A stretch of 64,000 nt of DNA. It comes from Aceticella autotrophica (lineage in GTDB: Bacteria > Bacillota > Thermoanaerobacteria > Thermoanaerobacterales > Thermoanaerobacteraceae). The stretch is taken from contig NZ_CP060096.1 of assembly GCF_017357865.1 (NCBI RefSeq), forward strand, positions 1,599,001-1,663,000. The letters run 5' to 3'. A program made the translations under genes and the position numbers. Under the pieces are notes generated by a model that was given only the letters and a program-made list of their open reading frames with translations, ran no database searches and was not told the origin of the DNA. Below, piece after piece: positions 38,017 through 47,213 of the stretch (position 1 is its first letter; each line of letters begins with the position of its first letter).

Positions 38017-38427
38017 TTATTCGGTTTTTTTCTTTTGCTCTTTAATAATAGTTATTTCTTTATTTGGTCTTTCAACTTCAATAGTACAATTTGAGACAAA
38101 TGCAAGAGCAACACCTACCAAAGTTAATTGTGGAATCAATAATGCTGAGATAGCGCCGGCAGTCACAGGTATTTCAAGTATTACCTCATCATCTTTTTTT
38201 ATTCTTATCTTTGTAACATTGCCTTTTTTAACTATATCTTTTATTTTATCAAGTACTTCTGAACCTGCAACAGATATATTCTCTGTCCAACTTTTTTTGT
38301 TTTCTTCAAGATATACCAGAGCGTCAACCACATTCCCATTGCATTCGTTTAAAGCTTCCCTTGCTTCTTTATAACTTACACCTGTTCTTTCGATTATCAT
38401 ATCTATTTTTTCCAATTCTTCATTCAT
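38017..38427 (-). CDS. UBA-like plus DUF4342 domain protein
   Basis: A 136-residue protein. Residues about 1-42 form a UBA/TS-N-like three-helix domain (TGVSYKEAREALNECNGNVVDALVYLEE); the rest matches DUF4342, with two short hydrophobic strands (AGAISALLIPQLTLVGVALAF) and a charged tail. The domain pair is common in Clostridia next to recO and glyQS. The function is unknown; the UBA-like part resembles that of elongation factor Ts and NAC. Start ATG 38427 has GGAGGTG 6 nt before it. Confidence 0.82.
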   Translation of the reverse strand: MNEELEKIDMIIERTGVSYKEAREALNECNGNVVDALVYLEENKKSWTENISVAGSEVLDKIKDIVKKGNVTKIRIKKDDEVILEIPVTAGAISALLIPQLTLVGVALAFVSNCTIEVERPNKEITIIKEQKKKTE

Positions 38428-38440
38428 TCCTTTCACCTCC

Positions 38441-39187
38441 TTACATATTTTTTATTTTATCAAGAAATGTTTTTGTCTCAAAAGCCTTTTCAAAATGTAC
38501 CTTTATATAACCACTAATTATTTTATCCAACTCTTCAGTAATAAATCCTGATATTTTAACCCTTTCTAAATTGTTGAATCCATTTTTAAGTAAATATCTA
38601 AAAGTATTTAATGAATTTTCTTTGATATAAAAAGCATCACTGCATTTATCTTTACACTTATTGCACACTACTCCTCCCATTAAAAATGAAAAATATGTCA
38701 ATTTCTCTGTATTCCCACAAGATGAGCATTTGTTTAATTCCGGCATATATCCCATAAATGAAACAAATTTTAAAACATATACAAGCATTATTATCTCAGG
38801 AGGAATTTTGCCCTTTTCTAAAATCAATAATGAATATTTCAAAAGATTATATATGTTTAAACATTCTTGTTCATTTTGCAATACTTTGTACACCAAATCC
38901 GTAAAAAACGTTGCATAGGATAAATTTAATAAATTCCCCTCAAAGCAAACAAATGAATGAATCAATTCCCATTGATCAATATAATAATAATTCTGCCCCT
39001 CAAATAATACATAATTACCCATTGATAATGGATAAGTTGCAGCAAGCATACTGCTTTTTACCCTTCTAGCACCTTTAGCAACTGCCTGTAATTTGCCTTT
39101 CCTTTTTGTTAATAGCGTAACAATTTTATCTGTCTCACCTATAAGATTGCTTTTTAATACAATAGCTTCCGTTTTTAAAAAACTCAT
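38441..39187 (-). CDS. recO: DNA repair protein RecO
   Basis: A 248-residue protein with the N-terminal OB fold (TEAIVLKSNLIGETDKIVTL, KGARRVKSS) and a C-terminal domain with a four-cysteine zinc finger (CSSCGN and CNKC). It helps RecR load RecA on SSB-coated single-stranded DNA. It starts 1 nt after the small yqzL gene and lies downstream of era, the usual Firmicutes order. Confidence 0.95.
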   Translation of the reverse strand: MSFLKTEAIVLKSNLIGETDKIVTLLTKRKGKLQAVAKGARRVKSSMLAATYPLSMGNYVLFEGQNYYYIDQWELIHSFVCFEGNLLNLSYATFFTDLVYKVLQNEQECLNIYNLLKYSLLILEKGKIPPEIIMLVYVLKFVSFMGYMPELNKCSSCGNTEKLTYFSFLMGGVVCNKCKDKCSDAFYIKENSLNTFRYLLKNGFNNLERVKISGFITEELDKIISGYIKVHFEKAFETKTFLDKIKNM

Positions 39188-39188
39188 A

Positions 39189-39308
39189 TTAATTTGCCTT
39201 TTTCAATTTATTATTCTTTTTAAATACACGTTCAAATTCTTTGTAAATCATAAAATATTCTATCTTACCCGTCTTATTAAATAAATTCCAAATAAAATGC
39301 AGCATCAT
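39189..39308 (-). CDS. yqzL: YqzL family small protein
   Basis: A 39-residue ORF from ATG 39308, directly after deoC, ending next to recO. FIWNLFNKTGKIEYFMIYKE follows the YqzL pattern (Trp-x3-Phe-x2-Thr-Gly-x-Ile...Tyr), and the position between era and recO is where yqzL sits in Bacillus. The function is unknown. AAGGGATGG, which overlaps the end of deoC, may serve as the SD. Confidence 0.75.
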   Translation of the reverse strand: MMLHFIWNLFNKTGKIEYFMIYKEFERVFKKNNKLKKAN

Positions 39309-39312
39309 ATCG

Positions 39313-39975
39313 TTACCATCCCTTTACAATTTGTATCCCTGAACTGGTACCAATTCTATTTGCGCCTGCCTTTATCATTAACCTTGCATCCTCTGAAGTC
39401 CTTACACCACCTGATGCTTTAACACCGAAATTATCTCCTACCGTTTTTCTCATAAGCCTTACATCATCTATTGTTGCTCCTCCAATTCCAAATCCAGTCG
39501 ATGTCTTAACAAAATCAGCGCCTGAATGTACAACTATTTCACACGCCCTTATCTTTTCTTCATCTGTCAGATAACAGTTTTCAAGTATGACTTTAATAAT
39601 AACATTTTTCAATGCCTTTGACTCTTTTACAACAGCTTTGATTTCCTTTTCAATATAATCAAAATCTCCGCTTTTTAGTCTCCCTATATTAAGAACCATA
39701 TCTATTTCATCTGCGCCGTTTTTTATTGCATCTTTAGCTTCGTAAGTTTTTGTCTTAATTGTATTTGCACCAAGAGGAAATCCTATAACGGTACATACTT
39801 TTATATCGCTTCTTTCTAATAAATTTTTTGCAAAATTTACATAAACCGGATTTATACATACTGAAGCAAAATTATATTCCTTAGCCTCGGTACATAATTT
39901 TTTTATATCATTATCTGTGGCATTTGATTTTAATAATGTATAATCAATCATCTTTGCAATTTCCATTAATTTCAC
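39313..39975 (-). CDS. deoC: deoxyribose-phosphate aldolase
   Basis: A 220-residue TIM-barrel class I aldolase. [11 protein letters not shown] carries the Schiff-base lysine, VKASGGVR the second catalytic lysine, and [14 protein letters not shown] the N-terminal substrate region. It splits 2-deoxyribose 5-phosphate into glyceraldehyde 3-phosphate and acetaldehyde. It lies where many Firmicutes have cdd (cytidine deaminase), next to era. Confidence 0.95.
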   Translation of the reverse strand: MKLMEIAKMIDYTLLKSNATDNDIKKLCTEAKEYNFASVCINPVYVNFAKNLLERSDIKVCTVIGFPLGANTIKTKTYEAKDAIKNGADEIDMVLNIGRLKSGDFDYIEKEIKAVVKESKALKNVIIKVILENCYLTDEEKIRACEIVVHSGADFVKTSTGFGIGGATIDDVRLMRKTVGDNFGVKASGGVRTSEDARLMIKAGANRIGTSSGIQIVKGW

Positions 39976-40000
39976 CTGCTTAAATACAATTTAACATTAT

Positions 40001-40903
40001 TTAAAGACTTTTGTCAATTAAATATCCGAAATTTTTTAGTGTATTAATATTATCTCTCCAACCTTTTTTTACTTTAACCCATAAATTCAAATAAATCTTC
40101 TGACCAAATAAATTTTCCAGTTCTATCCTGGCATCTGTTCCAATTTTCTTTAACATCTTCCCATTTTTTCCTATAATTATAGCCTTATGTGATTCCTTCT
40201 CACAATATAATATTGCCTCGATTTCAAGAATATCCTTATTCTCTTTTTGTTTCATACTGTTAATTTCAACAAAAACCCCGTGTGGTACCTCGTCTTCAAG
40301 AAAATACAACATCTTTTCCCTTATTATTTCGGATACAATAAATCTCTCTGGTTTATCTGTAATATAATCCTCCGGAAAATATTGAGGTCCTTCCGGCAAA
40401 TACTGCAATATGGTATGTATTAATAAATCAATATTTTTATTTTTAAGCGCTGAAATAGGTATAACATCTTTAAAATTAAGATGTTCTTTAAAGTTTTTAA
40501 TGGTATCATCTACAACATTATAAGAAACTTCATCTATTTTATTTACCACCAAAACTATAGGAGTACTTATTGTTTTTAAATGATTTGTTATATAAAGGTC
40601 ACCAGGTCCTATGTTAACATCCGGTTCAATCATGTATAAAATAAGGTCAACTTCATTTAATGTTTTCTTAACAGATGATATCATAAACTCGCTTAATTTA
40701 TGCTTTGGTTTATGAATTCCCGGTGTATCAATAAAGATAATCTGAAAATTATCCCCTGTTAATATACCCTGTATCGTATTTCTGGTTGTCTGGGGTTTGT
40801 CTGATGTTATAGCAATCTTTTCTTTTATTAAAGTGTTTAATAAGGTTGATTTGCCAACATTTGTTCTGCCTATCAATGCAATAAAACCAGATTTATAACT
40901 CAT
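40001..40903 (-). CDS. era: GTPase Era
   Basis: A 300-residue GTPase: G1 GRTNVGKST, G2 TTRNTIQG, G3 DTPGIHKPKH, G4 NKID, then a KH RNA-binding domain with IIGKNGKMLKKIGTDARI. Era binds the 3' end of 16S rRNA and helps assemble the 30S subunit; ybeY, which processes the same rRNA, is two genes upstream. Confidence 0.97.
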   Translation of the reverse strand: MSYKSGFIALIGRTNVGKSTLLNTLIKEKIAITSDKPQTTRNTIQGILTGDNFQIIFIDTPGIHKPKHKLSEFMISSVKKTLNEVDLILYMIEPDVNIGPGDLYITNHLKTISTPIVLVVNKIDEVSYNVVDDTIKNFKEHLNFKDVIPISALKNKNIDLLIHTILQYLPEGPQYFPEDYITDKPERFIVSEIIREKMLYFLEDEVPHGVFVEINSMKQKENKDILEIEAILYCEKESHKAIIIGKNGKMLKKIGTDARIELENLFGQKIYLNLWVKVKKGWRDNINTLKNFGYLIDKSL

Positions 40904-40924
40904 TCTGTCACCTCTTTTTACAAA

Positions 40925-41623
40925 TTATTTCATTATTTGAAAGAAAAATACTGTTATTAATATACCAATTATTCCACCAATTACAACTTCATATGTGGTA
41001 TGTATTTCCCCCTCAATTCTGCTTTCAGCAACCATAAATGCCATCATAAAAGTAATTGTAGCAATAATTGCGCTTTTTGATATAAAAGTAGCTGCAGTAG
41101 CAAGACAAAATGCAATAGCACTGTGTGCACTGGGCATGCCACCTTGAAAGGGTGTTCCAATACCAAAATGAACCTTTAAAATTATTGTGGTAAGCATTAC
41201 TATAACAAGAGTTATAAATGTTACATGTGCAGGTGATTGCTTCAATCTTGTCAATAATATGTTTGTCCAAGGATTAAGCCTGTCAAAAAAAAGTATATAT
41301 CCTACAAAAACAGCATTTATGGCTGATATTAATACAGCGCCTGCAGCAACATCCTTCGCTATTTTGGCAAGGGGATTGTATTTATCTGTTATAATATCTA
41401 TTGTAGCTTCTATAGCGGTATTTATCATTTCAGCAATAATCACAAGAGAAATTGTAGCTATTAGTGCTATGAATTCAAATTTGGAAAAATTAAAAAATAA
41501 ACTTAAGAACAAAACAATTATTGCTATTGAAAAATGAATTTTCATGTTCCACTGGGTTTTTAAAACGTGCTCTATTCCTTCAATGGCATAATTAAAACTC
41601 TCAATAAGTTTTTTTATAACCAT
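40925..41623 (-). CDS. DgkA-type lipid kinase fused to a PAP2 phosphatase
   Basis: A 232-residue membrane fusion. Residues about 1-115 are DgkA-type undecaprenol/diacylglycerol kinase (EGIEHVLKTQWNMKIH, EMINTAIEATID); the C-terminal part is a PAP2-like phosphatase with GGMPSAHSAIAF and a later His in RIEGEIHTTYE. The two halves have opposite activities on lipid phosphates. The usual first PAP2 motif, K-x6-RP, is not evident. Start ATG 41623 has AAAGGTGA before it. It lies between ybeY and era as dgkA does in Bacillus. Confidence 0.9.
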   Translation of the reverse strand: MVIKKLIESFNYAIEGIEHVLKTQWNMKIHFSIAIIVLFLSLFFNFSKFEFIALIATISLVIIAEMINTAIEATIDIITDKYNPLAKIAKDVAAGAVLISAINAVFVGYILFFDRLNPWTNILLTRLKQSPAHVTFITLVIVMLTTIILKVHFGIGTPFQGGMPSAHSAIAFCLATAATFISKSAIIATITFMMAFMVAESRIEGEIHTTYEVVIGGIIGILITVFFFQIMK

Positions 41624-41628
41624 ATTTA

Positions 41629-42117
41629 TCACCTTTTAAAATCCAAGCGTGTCATTACTTCTTCCTCTTTTTCTCTCATTATTTTTCTATCATCATCTTT
41701 TTCATGGTCATATCCCATTAAATGAAACATGCTGTGAGCCGTTAAATATGCAATTTCCCTTTCGAATGAATGCCCGTATTCTTCCGCTTGCCTTTTTGCC
41801 CTTTCAAGTGATATTACAATATCCCCTATAGGTTCAACTTCACAAAGCCCGCTGTTATTCTCTTCTTCCAAATTAATATCTGAATAAATTTCTTCAAATT
41901 CAACTAAAGGAAATGATAAAACATCTGTAGGTTTATCGACATTTCTGTAGTATCTGTTTAATTTTTGAATCTCTTCATCATCTACAAATGACACACTTAC
42001 TTCTATATTATCCACAACACCTTCAACTTCAAGTGATATTTTAATAACATCATTAATAATCTTTTCAAGTCCTTCCGAATTCACTTTATTTTGCCTATCA
42101 TCAATCAATATATTCAT
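41629..42117 (-). CDS. ybeY: endoribonuclease YbeY
   Basis: A 162-residue protein with the zinc motif H-x3-H-x5-H (HSMFHLMGYDH) and the upstream TDVLSFPL segment. YbeY matures the 3' end of 16S rRNA and takes part in ribosome quality control. It has a somewhat longer acidic insert (SDINLEEENNSG) than E. coli YbeY. Position between phoH and dgkA is conserved. Confidence 0.96.
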   Translation of the reverse strand: MNILIDDRQNKVNSEGLEKIINDVIKISLEVEGVVDNIEVSVSFVDDEEIQKLNRYYRNVDKPTDVLSFPLVEFEEIYSDINLEEENNSGLCEVEPIGDIVISLERAKRQAEEYGHSFEREIAYLTAHSMFHLMGYDHEKDDDRKIMREKEEEVMTRLDFKR

Positions 42118-42248
42118 TGTAACACCTCAGTTTTTATAATTTCAATAATCAAATGGAATATATACCCGCTATTAATCCAAAATCAATTAGAGGTTTGTCC
42201 AATTTTAGTATGATATTCGCCTCATATTTAGTAATCATAGTTTTATTC

Positions 42249-43214
42249 TCAACTTTCCTTTGATTTTTCATATAACTCATATGCCTTAACAATCTTCGCC
42301 ACAAGAGGATGCCTTATTACATCCTGTTCCTTAAGCAAAACAAATTCTATGCCTTTTATCCCATTTAAAATTTCTATTACATCTTTTAAACCGGACTTTT
42401 TATCCTTCGGCAAGTCCACCTGTGTCACATCACCTGTTACCACAGCCCTTGAACCAAATCCAATTCTTGTTAAAAACATCTTCATCTGCTCTGGGGTAGT
42501 ATTCTGCGCTTCATCTAAAATTATAAACGAGTCATCAAGCGTTCTTCCCCTCATGTAAGCAAGAGGCGCAACTTCGATTAAACCCTTTTCCATATATTTT
42601 TGAAACACTTCAGCACCAAGTATATCATAAAGTGCATCATACAGTGGTCTTAAATATGGATCAACTTTTTCCTGTAAATCTCCAGGTAAAAAGCCCAGCC
42701 TCTCGCCTGCTTCAACAGCCGGTCTTGTCAGTATAATCCTTCCAACCTCTTTATTTTTTAATGCCGTAACCGCCATCGCCATAGCAAGATATGTTTTTCC
42801 TGTCCCTGCAGGACCGATACCAAAGACTATTTCATTGTTTTTCATTGCCTTTACATAATTCTTCTGTCCATAAGTTTTACATCTAATCTGCTTTCCTCTT
42901 GAGGTAATACAAACAATGTCAGATAAAATTGACTTTAATTTTTCTTCCTCACCTATATTTACAAGTTTCATGGCATACATAACATTCTGTGGTGTAATAA
43001 TCTCACCGCTTTCAATAAATTCTATCAACTCATTAAATAACCTTTCTGCCGCATTGACATTTGTATCTTCTCCTGATATCTTGATTGTATCATCACGTAC
43101 CACAACCTTGACATTCATACCTTCCTCAATTAATTTCAGGTTTTCATCGAATTTGCCAAACAGGTTTGCAGCTTGTTCAATATTATTGATATCAATATTT
43201 ATTTCCTTATTCAA
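42249..43214 (-). CDS. phoH: PhoH-family ATPase
   Basis: A 321-residue protein: an N-terminal KH-like domain, then the PhoH ATPase with FGIGPAGTGKTYLAM (Walker A), SFIILDEAQNTTPEQMKMFL (Walker B) and TRIGFGSRAVVTGD. PhoH proteins are likely RNA helicases or nucleotide-dependent RNA factors tied to YbeY. The start overlaps the end of yqfD by 8 nt. About 130 AT-rich bases before ybeY hold nothing obvious. Confidence 0.95.
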   Translation of the reverse strand: MNKEINIDINNIEQAANLFGKFDENLKLIEEGMNVKVVVRDDTIKISGEDTNVNAAERLFNELIEFIESGEIITPQNVMYAMKLVNIGEEEKLKSILSDIVCITSRGKQIRCKTYGQKNYVKAMKNNEIVFGIGPAGTGKTYLAMAMAVTALKNKEVGRIILTRPAVEAGERLGFLPGDLQEKVDPYLRPLYDALYDILGAEVFQKYMEKGLIEVAPLAYMRGRTLDDSFIILDEAQNTTPEQMKMFLTRIGFGSRAVVTGDVTQVDLPKDKKSGLKDVIEILNGIKGIEFVLLKEQDVIRHPLVAKIVKAYELYEKSKES

Positions 43215-44400
43215 TTTGTACCTCCTGTTTATAATCTATTTTCTCTTCCATGCCTATATTTTCTAATGCCTCAACTATTACATTTGCTCTTATTATATGA
43301 TTCTCTATCATCATGGTTTTCTTTTTTTCACTGATAATTTTTACATCATTTTCAAGTCCGGATTTGATATTTTTAAGGGCTTTTTCAATAGCCAATTTTT
43401 CAGCTTCGTCTTTATTTAATTTAATGTGTTCTATTTCTGTTTCATAATAAGTTTCTTTAATGATTTTAACAGGAGAATTCTTAGATGTAATTATTTTTGT
43501 TTCCTTATCATAATGTTTAAAATCCATCTTTCTGAGAGCAAATGTAATAGTATTTTCACCTAAACTGATGTTTGTAATAGAAATTGATTTTCCTGTTCTT
43601 TTAAACGCCTGTTTTGATAAATCGACATCTGCATAGCCTTCATACCAAGTCCTTGCAATAATTTCAGCATTTGAATGTACAAATCTCGTCTTAGCATATG
43701 GTCTTTCAATAACACCAGATACTATAATATCTCCGGCTTTTACCGTATCTCCTACTTTTTTAACCGCATCCCCTTGTAATATTACCATCTTATATATTAT
43801 CCCATCTCTCTTAGCTATTATATTACATGCAACATTCGAAGGCAAAATTTCAGGTGGTTTTGTTTTTTCAACGATTTTTATGAATGCCTTGGTACCTTTA
43901 ATATCTATCCCAATCCATGCAACATTTTTCATGTCAACTAAAAATTCTGATTCGATTTTGGGAATATCTACGGAATATTTGAAAACACCTTCTTTTAAAC
44001 CAAGCTTTTTTAATTCTTCTATCACAGCCTGTTCATTTGTATTTTTTATCCCCTCTATACTTATGCACCATATAAAGGATGAAAAAATGCAAATTAATAC
44101 CATACATAATACCGCACCAAATATTAACATTTTCCGCCTTTTAAAATATAATATGATAAAAGGCAGTCCCTTTTTACCTATTATTGACACTTTGCAATTT
44201 GTTATTCTTATATGTGGTTGTAATAGTTTAAATCCTTTTAAACTTATTTTCGCAATTACTGTATTATGTCCTGTCCTTTTTATATCCCATATATAAATAT
44301 CTCTTGATATAATAAGATTTAATAATTTTTCTAAGGATAAACCTTCAATTTTAATAATAGCATAACCTCTTAAAAAATTCCACAATTTTATTGCCAGCAA
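43207..44400 (-). CDS. yqfD: sporulation protein YqfD
   Basis: A 397-residue membrane protein of the YqfD/SpoIV-related family. An N-terminal cytoplasmic part is followed by one membrane helix (about 91-112), then a long outer region with FKYSVDIPKIESEFL, KDVAWIGIDIKGT-like core and GDTVKAGDIIVSGVIE. Expressed in the mother cell under sigma-E in Bacillus. Two genes with yqfC form a conserved pair upstream of phoH. Confidence 0.92.
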   Translation of the reverse strand: MLAIKLWNFLRGYAIIKIEGLSLEKLLNLIISRDIYIWDIKRTGHNTVIAKISLKGFKLLQPHIRITNCKVSIIGKKGLPFIILYFKRRKMLIFGAVLCMVLICIFSSFIWCISIEGIKNTNEQAVIEELKKLGLKEGVFKYSVDIPKIESEFLVDMKNVAWIGIDIKGTKAFIKIVEKTKPPEILPSNVACNIIAKRDGIIYKMVILQGDAVKKVGDTVKAGDIIVSGVIERPYAKTRFVHSNAEIIARTWYEGYADVDLSKQAFKRTGKSISITNISLGENTITFALRKMDFKHYDKETKIITSKNSPVKIIKETYYETEIEHIKLNKDEAEKLAIEKALKNIKSGLENDVKIISEKKKTMMIENHIIRANVIVEALENIGMEEKIDYKQEVQIE

Positions 44401-44411
44401 GTTTATCCCTC

Positions 44412-44684
44412 CTAATCAAGTATCTCGATACTTTCTATCTTTCCTGTTATTACAATGATTTCCATCATTATAGAATTAATCATTAAATTTTCCCCACAAA
44501 TTTTAAAAATACCTATGGAGGTATTTATTCTTATCCTTTCAGGAATATATTCAATAATACCCCTGTGATTTTCCAATGTAGCCTGAGTATCCCCAATCAA
44601 GGTAAGTTTAGGCAGATTTAATAATACCTCTTTTGGAAAATCAACAAGATTAAGTATTCCTTCTTTAATAGTGTTTGATTTCAT
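44412..44684 (-). CDS. yqfC: sporulation protein YqfC
   Basis: A 90-residue YabP/YqfC family protein (LPKLTLIGDTQATLENHRGI, then IRINTSIGIFKICGENL). Normal length. It precedes yqfD by 11 nt and leads the sporulation-ribosome gene run toward recO. AGAAGGAGGGC lies before the ATG. Confidence 0.92.
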   Translation of the reverse strand: MKSNTIKEGILNLVDFPKEVLLNLPKLTLIGDTQATLENHRGIIEYIPERIRINTSIGIFKICGENLMINSIMMEIIVITGKIESIEILD

Positions 44685-44741
44685 GCATAAGCCCTCCTTC
44701 TATAAATCTTATGAGGAAGGTAATAAAAAAATTCTACATAA

Positions 44742-44761
44742 AAAAAGAGCTTTATGCTCTT
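44742..44761 (-). terminator. terminator after the alcohol dehydrogenase gene
   Basis: AAGAGC and GCTCTT flank a 5-nt loop, followed by TTTTTT on the minus strand, overlapping the dehydrogenase stop codon. It ends the hydE-amidohydrolase-dehydrogenase unit before yqfC. Confidence 0.8.
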
Positions 44762-45902
44762 ACAATGCCATCTTGTATATCATTTTGCAATCATCTTCAT
44801 TTATAGGTTTATTGAAATTTTTTATACTTCCCGTAAGTGTCATTATGGTATCCTTTGCTAAAATATTAATATCTTCTTCTTTAATCTTTAAATCCCTAAG
44901 CCTTAACTTCAAACCAACGCTTTTCAAGAATTCCTCAATAATCGTATGAATTTCTAAAGCTTCAACCTCTTTTCCTCTTAAAATAGAAGCGATTTTTTTA
45001 TACTTTTCTTCATTATATTTAAATGAAAATTCAATAAAAGATGGTAACAAAGCTGCAAGTCCAACACCATGGGTTATATTGTAACGTCCGCTTAAAGGAT
45101 GCTCTAATGCATGTACTAAGCTTGTTCCAGAAGAAGCCATCGCTAAACCGCTTAACATGGCAGCAAGCGCCATTTTTTCTCTCGCCTCTATATTATTACC
45201 GTCATCATAGGCTTTCTTTAAGTATTTATATGATAATTTTATGGATTCCAATGCATAAATATTGCTGACCTCATTTGCTTTTACACCTATAAAACATTCT
45301 AAGGCTTGGCAGAATGCGTCAACACCGGTTGATGCAGTTACACTTCTATCCATTGTCGTCATAAACTCCGGATCGATTATTGATAACCTTGGAAAGGTAT
45401 ATATACTTTTAAAGGATGGTTTAAAACCTATTTCATTGTTTTGTATTACAGCAGCTCCGTTTACCTCTGAACCTGTGCCTGAAGTAGTTGGAACTGCAAT
45501 TATCGGCAATGCCCCCCTTATAGACCTTTTCCTTGAATCAGGTCTCAAAAAATCCCAAATAGGGGATAGTTCCACACTTCCAACAGCAATTCCTTTTGCA
45601 GTATCTATAGCACTTCCGCCTCCAAGTGCAATAACCATATTACACCTATTTTCAGTTGAAACCTTAACACCCTTATCAACAGAAATACAATCAGGGTTTG
45701 AAATAACCTCATCATAAATAACATACGGAATAGTACAATTATCTAATATTTCCAGTACTTTTTCCAAAAGCCCGCTTTTTTTTGAACTATATTTTCCTGT
45801 AACAATTAAAGCCTTATTACCATATGTTCTACATTCTGATATTTGTTCTATTTTACCTCTGCCAAAAATAATACGGGTTGGAAGTAATAAATCAAAACTC
45901 AA
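44760..45902 (-). CDS. iron-containing alcohol dehydrogenase (group III)
   Basis: A 380-residue protein. ALGGGSAIDTAKGIAVG is the NAD(P)-binding glycine motif, PTTSGTGSEV the adjacent loop, and HALEHPLSGRYNITHGVGLA holds the metal-binding histidines. Iron-type dehydrogenases reduce short aldehydes to alcohols in fermenting anaerobes; the exact substrate (butanol, 1,3-propanediol or other) cannot be read off. It is the last gene of a three-gene run with hydE and an amidohydrolase. Confidence 0.93.
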   Translation of the reverse strand: MSFDLLLPTRIIFGRGKIEQISECRTYGNKALIVTGKYSSKKSGLLEKVLEILDNCTIPYVIYDEVISNPDCISVDKGVKVSTENRCNMVIALGGGSAIDTAKGIAVGSVELSPIWDFLRPDSRKRSIRGALPIIAVPTTSGTGSEVNGAAVIQNNEIGFKPSFKSIYTFPRLSIIDPEFMTTMDRSVTASTGVDAFCQALECFIGVKANEVSNIYALESIKLSYKYLKKAYDDGNNIEAREKMALAAMLSGLAMASSGTSLVHALEHPLSGRYNITHGVGLAALLPSFIEFSFKYNEEKYKKIASILRGKEVEALEIHTIIEEFLKSVGLKLRLRDLKIKEEDINILAKDTIMTLTGSIKNFNKPINEDDCKMIYKMAL

Positions 45903-45922
45903 AAAAACACCTCCCTATAATT

Positions 45923-47146
45923 TTATAGTTCTGTGATGAAAACATATTTTATTTTCTCATATGAAGATATATCTCTCAAAGGATTTCCTTCTAATGCCAT
46001 TAAATTAGGAAGTTTACCCTCCTCAATTCCTCCTATTTTATCTTCAAGACCAACAATCTTTGCAGAATTTTCAGTTGCAGCCTTAAAAATCTCTGTTGGA
46101 GAAAGACCTGCTTTTTCAAAAAGCCTAAGCTCTTCAAAATACGATATGGCGTGATATACTCCACCGGCACCTGCATCTGTACCGATACCAAGGATAACTC
46201 CCTTTTCCTGAGCTTGTTTGACTCTTATAAGCTGAGAATCTAAAGTTCTCTCAATATTTTCAATTTCTTTTTCTGTATAAAATTTACGAGTATCTTCCTT
46301 TAATTGATTTGCAACAGGAACAAGTGTCGGTACCCATGGTATTTCCTTTTTAGCCATAATATCAAGAGCTTCTTCACTAAGAAAATAGCCGTGTTCAATA
46401 GAATCCATATCAGCTTTTATTGCCATGTCAACTGCTTTTGCAGAACTTGCATGTGCCATAACCTTGAGGTTATGCCTTCGAGCTTCATTTACAATCTCCT
46501 TTGCTTCTTCAAGAGAAAACTGTAATGAGCCAACCCTTCCATATTCTTTAAAGCTTACAATCCCTGACATAAGGACTTTTATCTGATCAACCCCCTTTTG
46601 ATAAAGCATTTCAACAGCATTTTTTATATCTTCATTATTTAATATCCCTTCACCTAAGAAACTGCCGTACATTCCTTTTTTATTAAGGACAAAACCAGAT
46701 GCGAGTATAATTGGTGCATCAAGTCTTTCCCTTTTACATTTTTCTTTTGCAGTAATATTTATTAACCTTCTGTCACCTCCATCTCGTATGGCAAGGATAC
46801 CTTTTTCAAGATAATTTTTAAATTCTCTTTTTAAACGTTTAAAAAGCAACTCATCACAATCCCATTGTTCCACTGCTTTTTGAAAATTAACGCCATCAAG
46901 TGCCAGATGAACATGACAATCGATAAATCCAGCCATAAGCGTCAAATTTGAAAGGTCAATAATCCTATAATCATTAAAATTTCTTTTTAAATCATTAAAA
47001 TCTGTATTATAAATTATCTTGTTAATTATACCATTTTCTATGACAACAGCAGCATTTTCACAAGGAGGCTTATATGAACTCTCTATAAGTTTACCTGCAA
47101 ACAAAACCCTTTTATCTTTCTTCATTATTTTTATAACCTTTTTCAA
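45923..47146 (-). CDS. metal-dependent amidohydrolase (imidazolonepropionase/prolidase-like)
   Basis: A 407-residue amidohydrolase-superfamily enzyme: GFIDCHVHLALDG supplies the first metal-binding His pair, KVMAHAS and IEHGYFL further ligands, and GIGTDAGAGG the catalytic Asp. The N-terminal part (VIENGIINKIIY) forms the beta sandwich. The substrate is unknown; relatives hydrolyse cyclic imides or dipeptides. TTG 47146 with AGGGG 8 nt before it is the likely start; ATG 47125 is in frame. Confidence 0.88.
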   Translation of the reverse strand: MKKVIKIMKKDKRVLFAGKLIESSYKPPCENAAVVIENGIINKIIYNTDFNDLKRNFNDYRIIDLSNLTLMAGFIDCHVHLALDGVNFQKAVEQWDCDELLFKRLKREFKNYLEKGILAIRDGGDRRLINITAKEKCKRERLDAPIILASGFVLNKKGMYGSFLGEGILNNEDIKNAVEMLYQKGVDQIKVLMSGIVSFKEYGRVGSLQFSLEEAKEIVNEARRHNLKVMAHASSAKAVDMAIKADMDSIEHGYFLSEEALDIMAKKEIPWVPTLVPVANQLKEDTRKFYTEKEIENIERTLDSQLIRVKQAQEKGVILGIGTDAGAGGVYHAISYFEELRLFEKAGLSPTEIFKAATENSAKIVGLEDKIGGIEEGKLPNLMALEGNPLRDISSYEKIKYVFITEL

Positions 47147-47213
47147 AACGTCTTCCCCTATCTTATTTAAATGACTCTCATTCTCAAGCTGCCTATCTCA
47201 ATAATTCCATACA

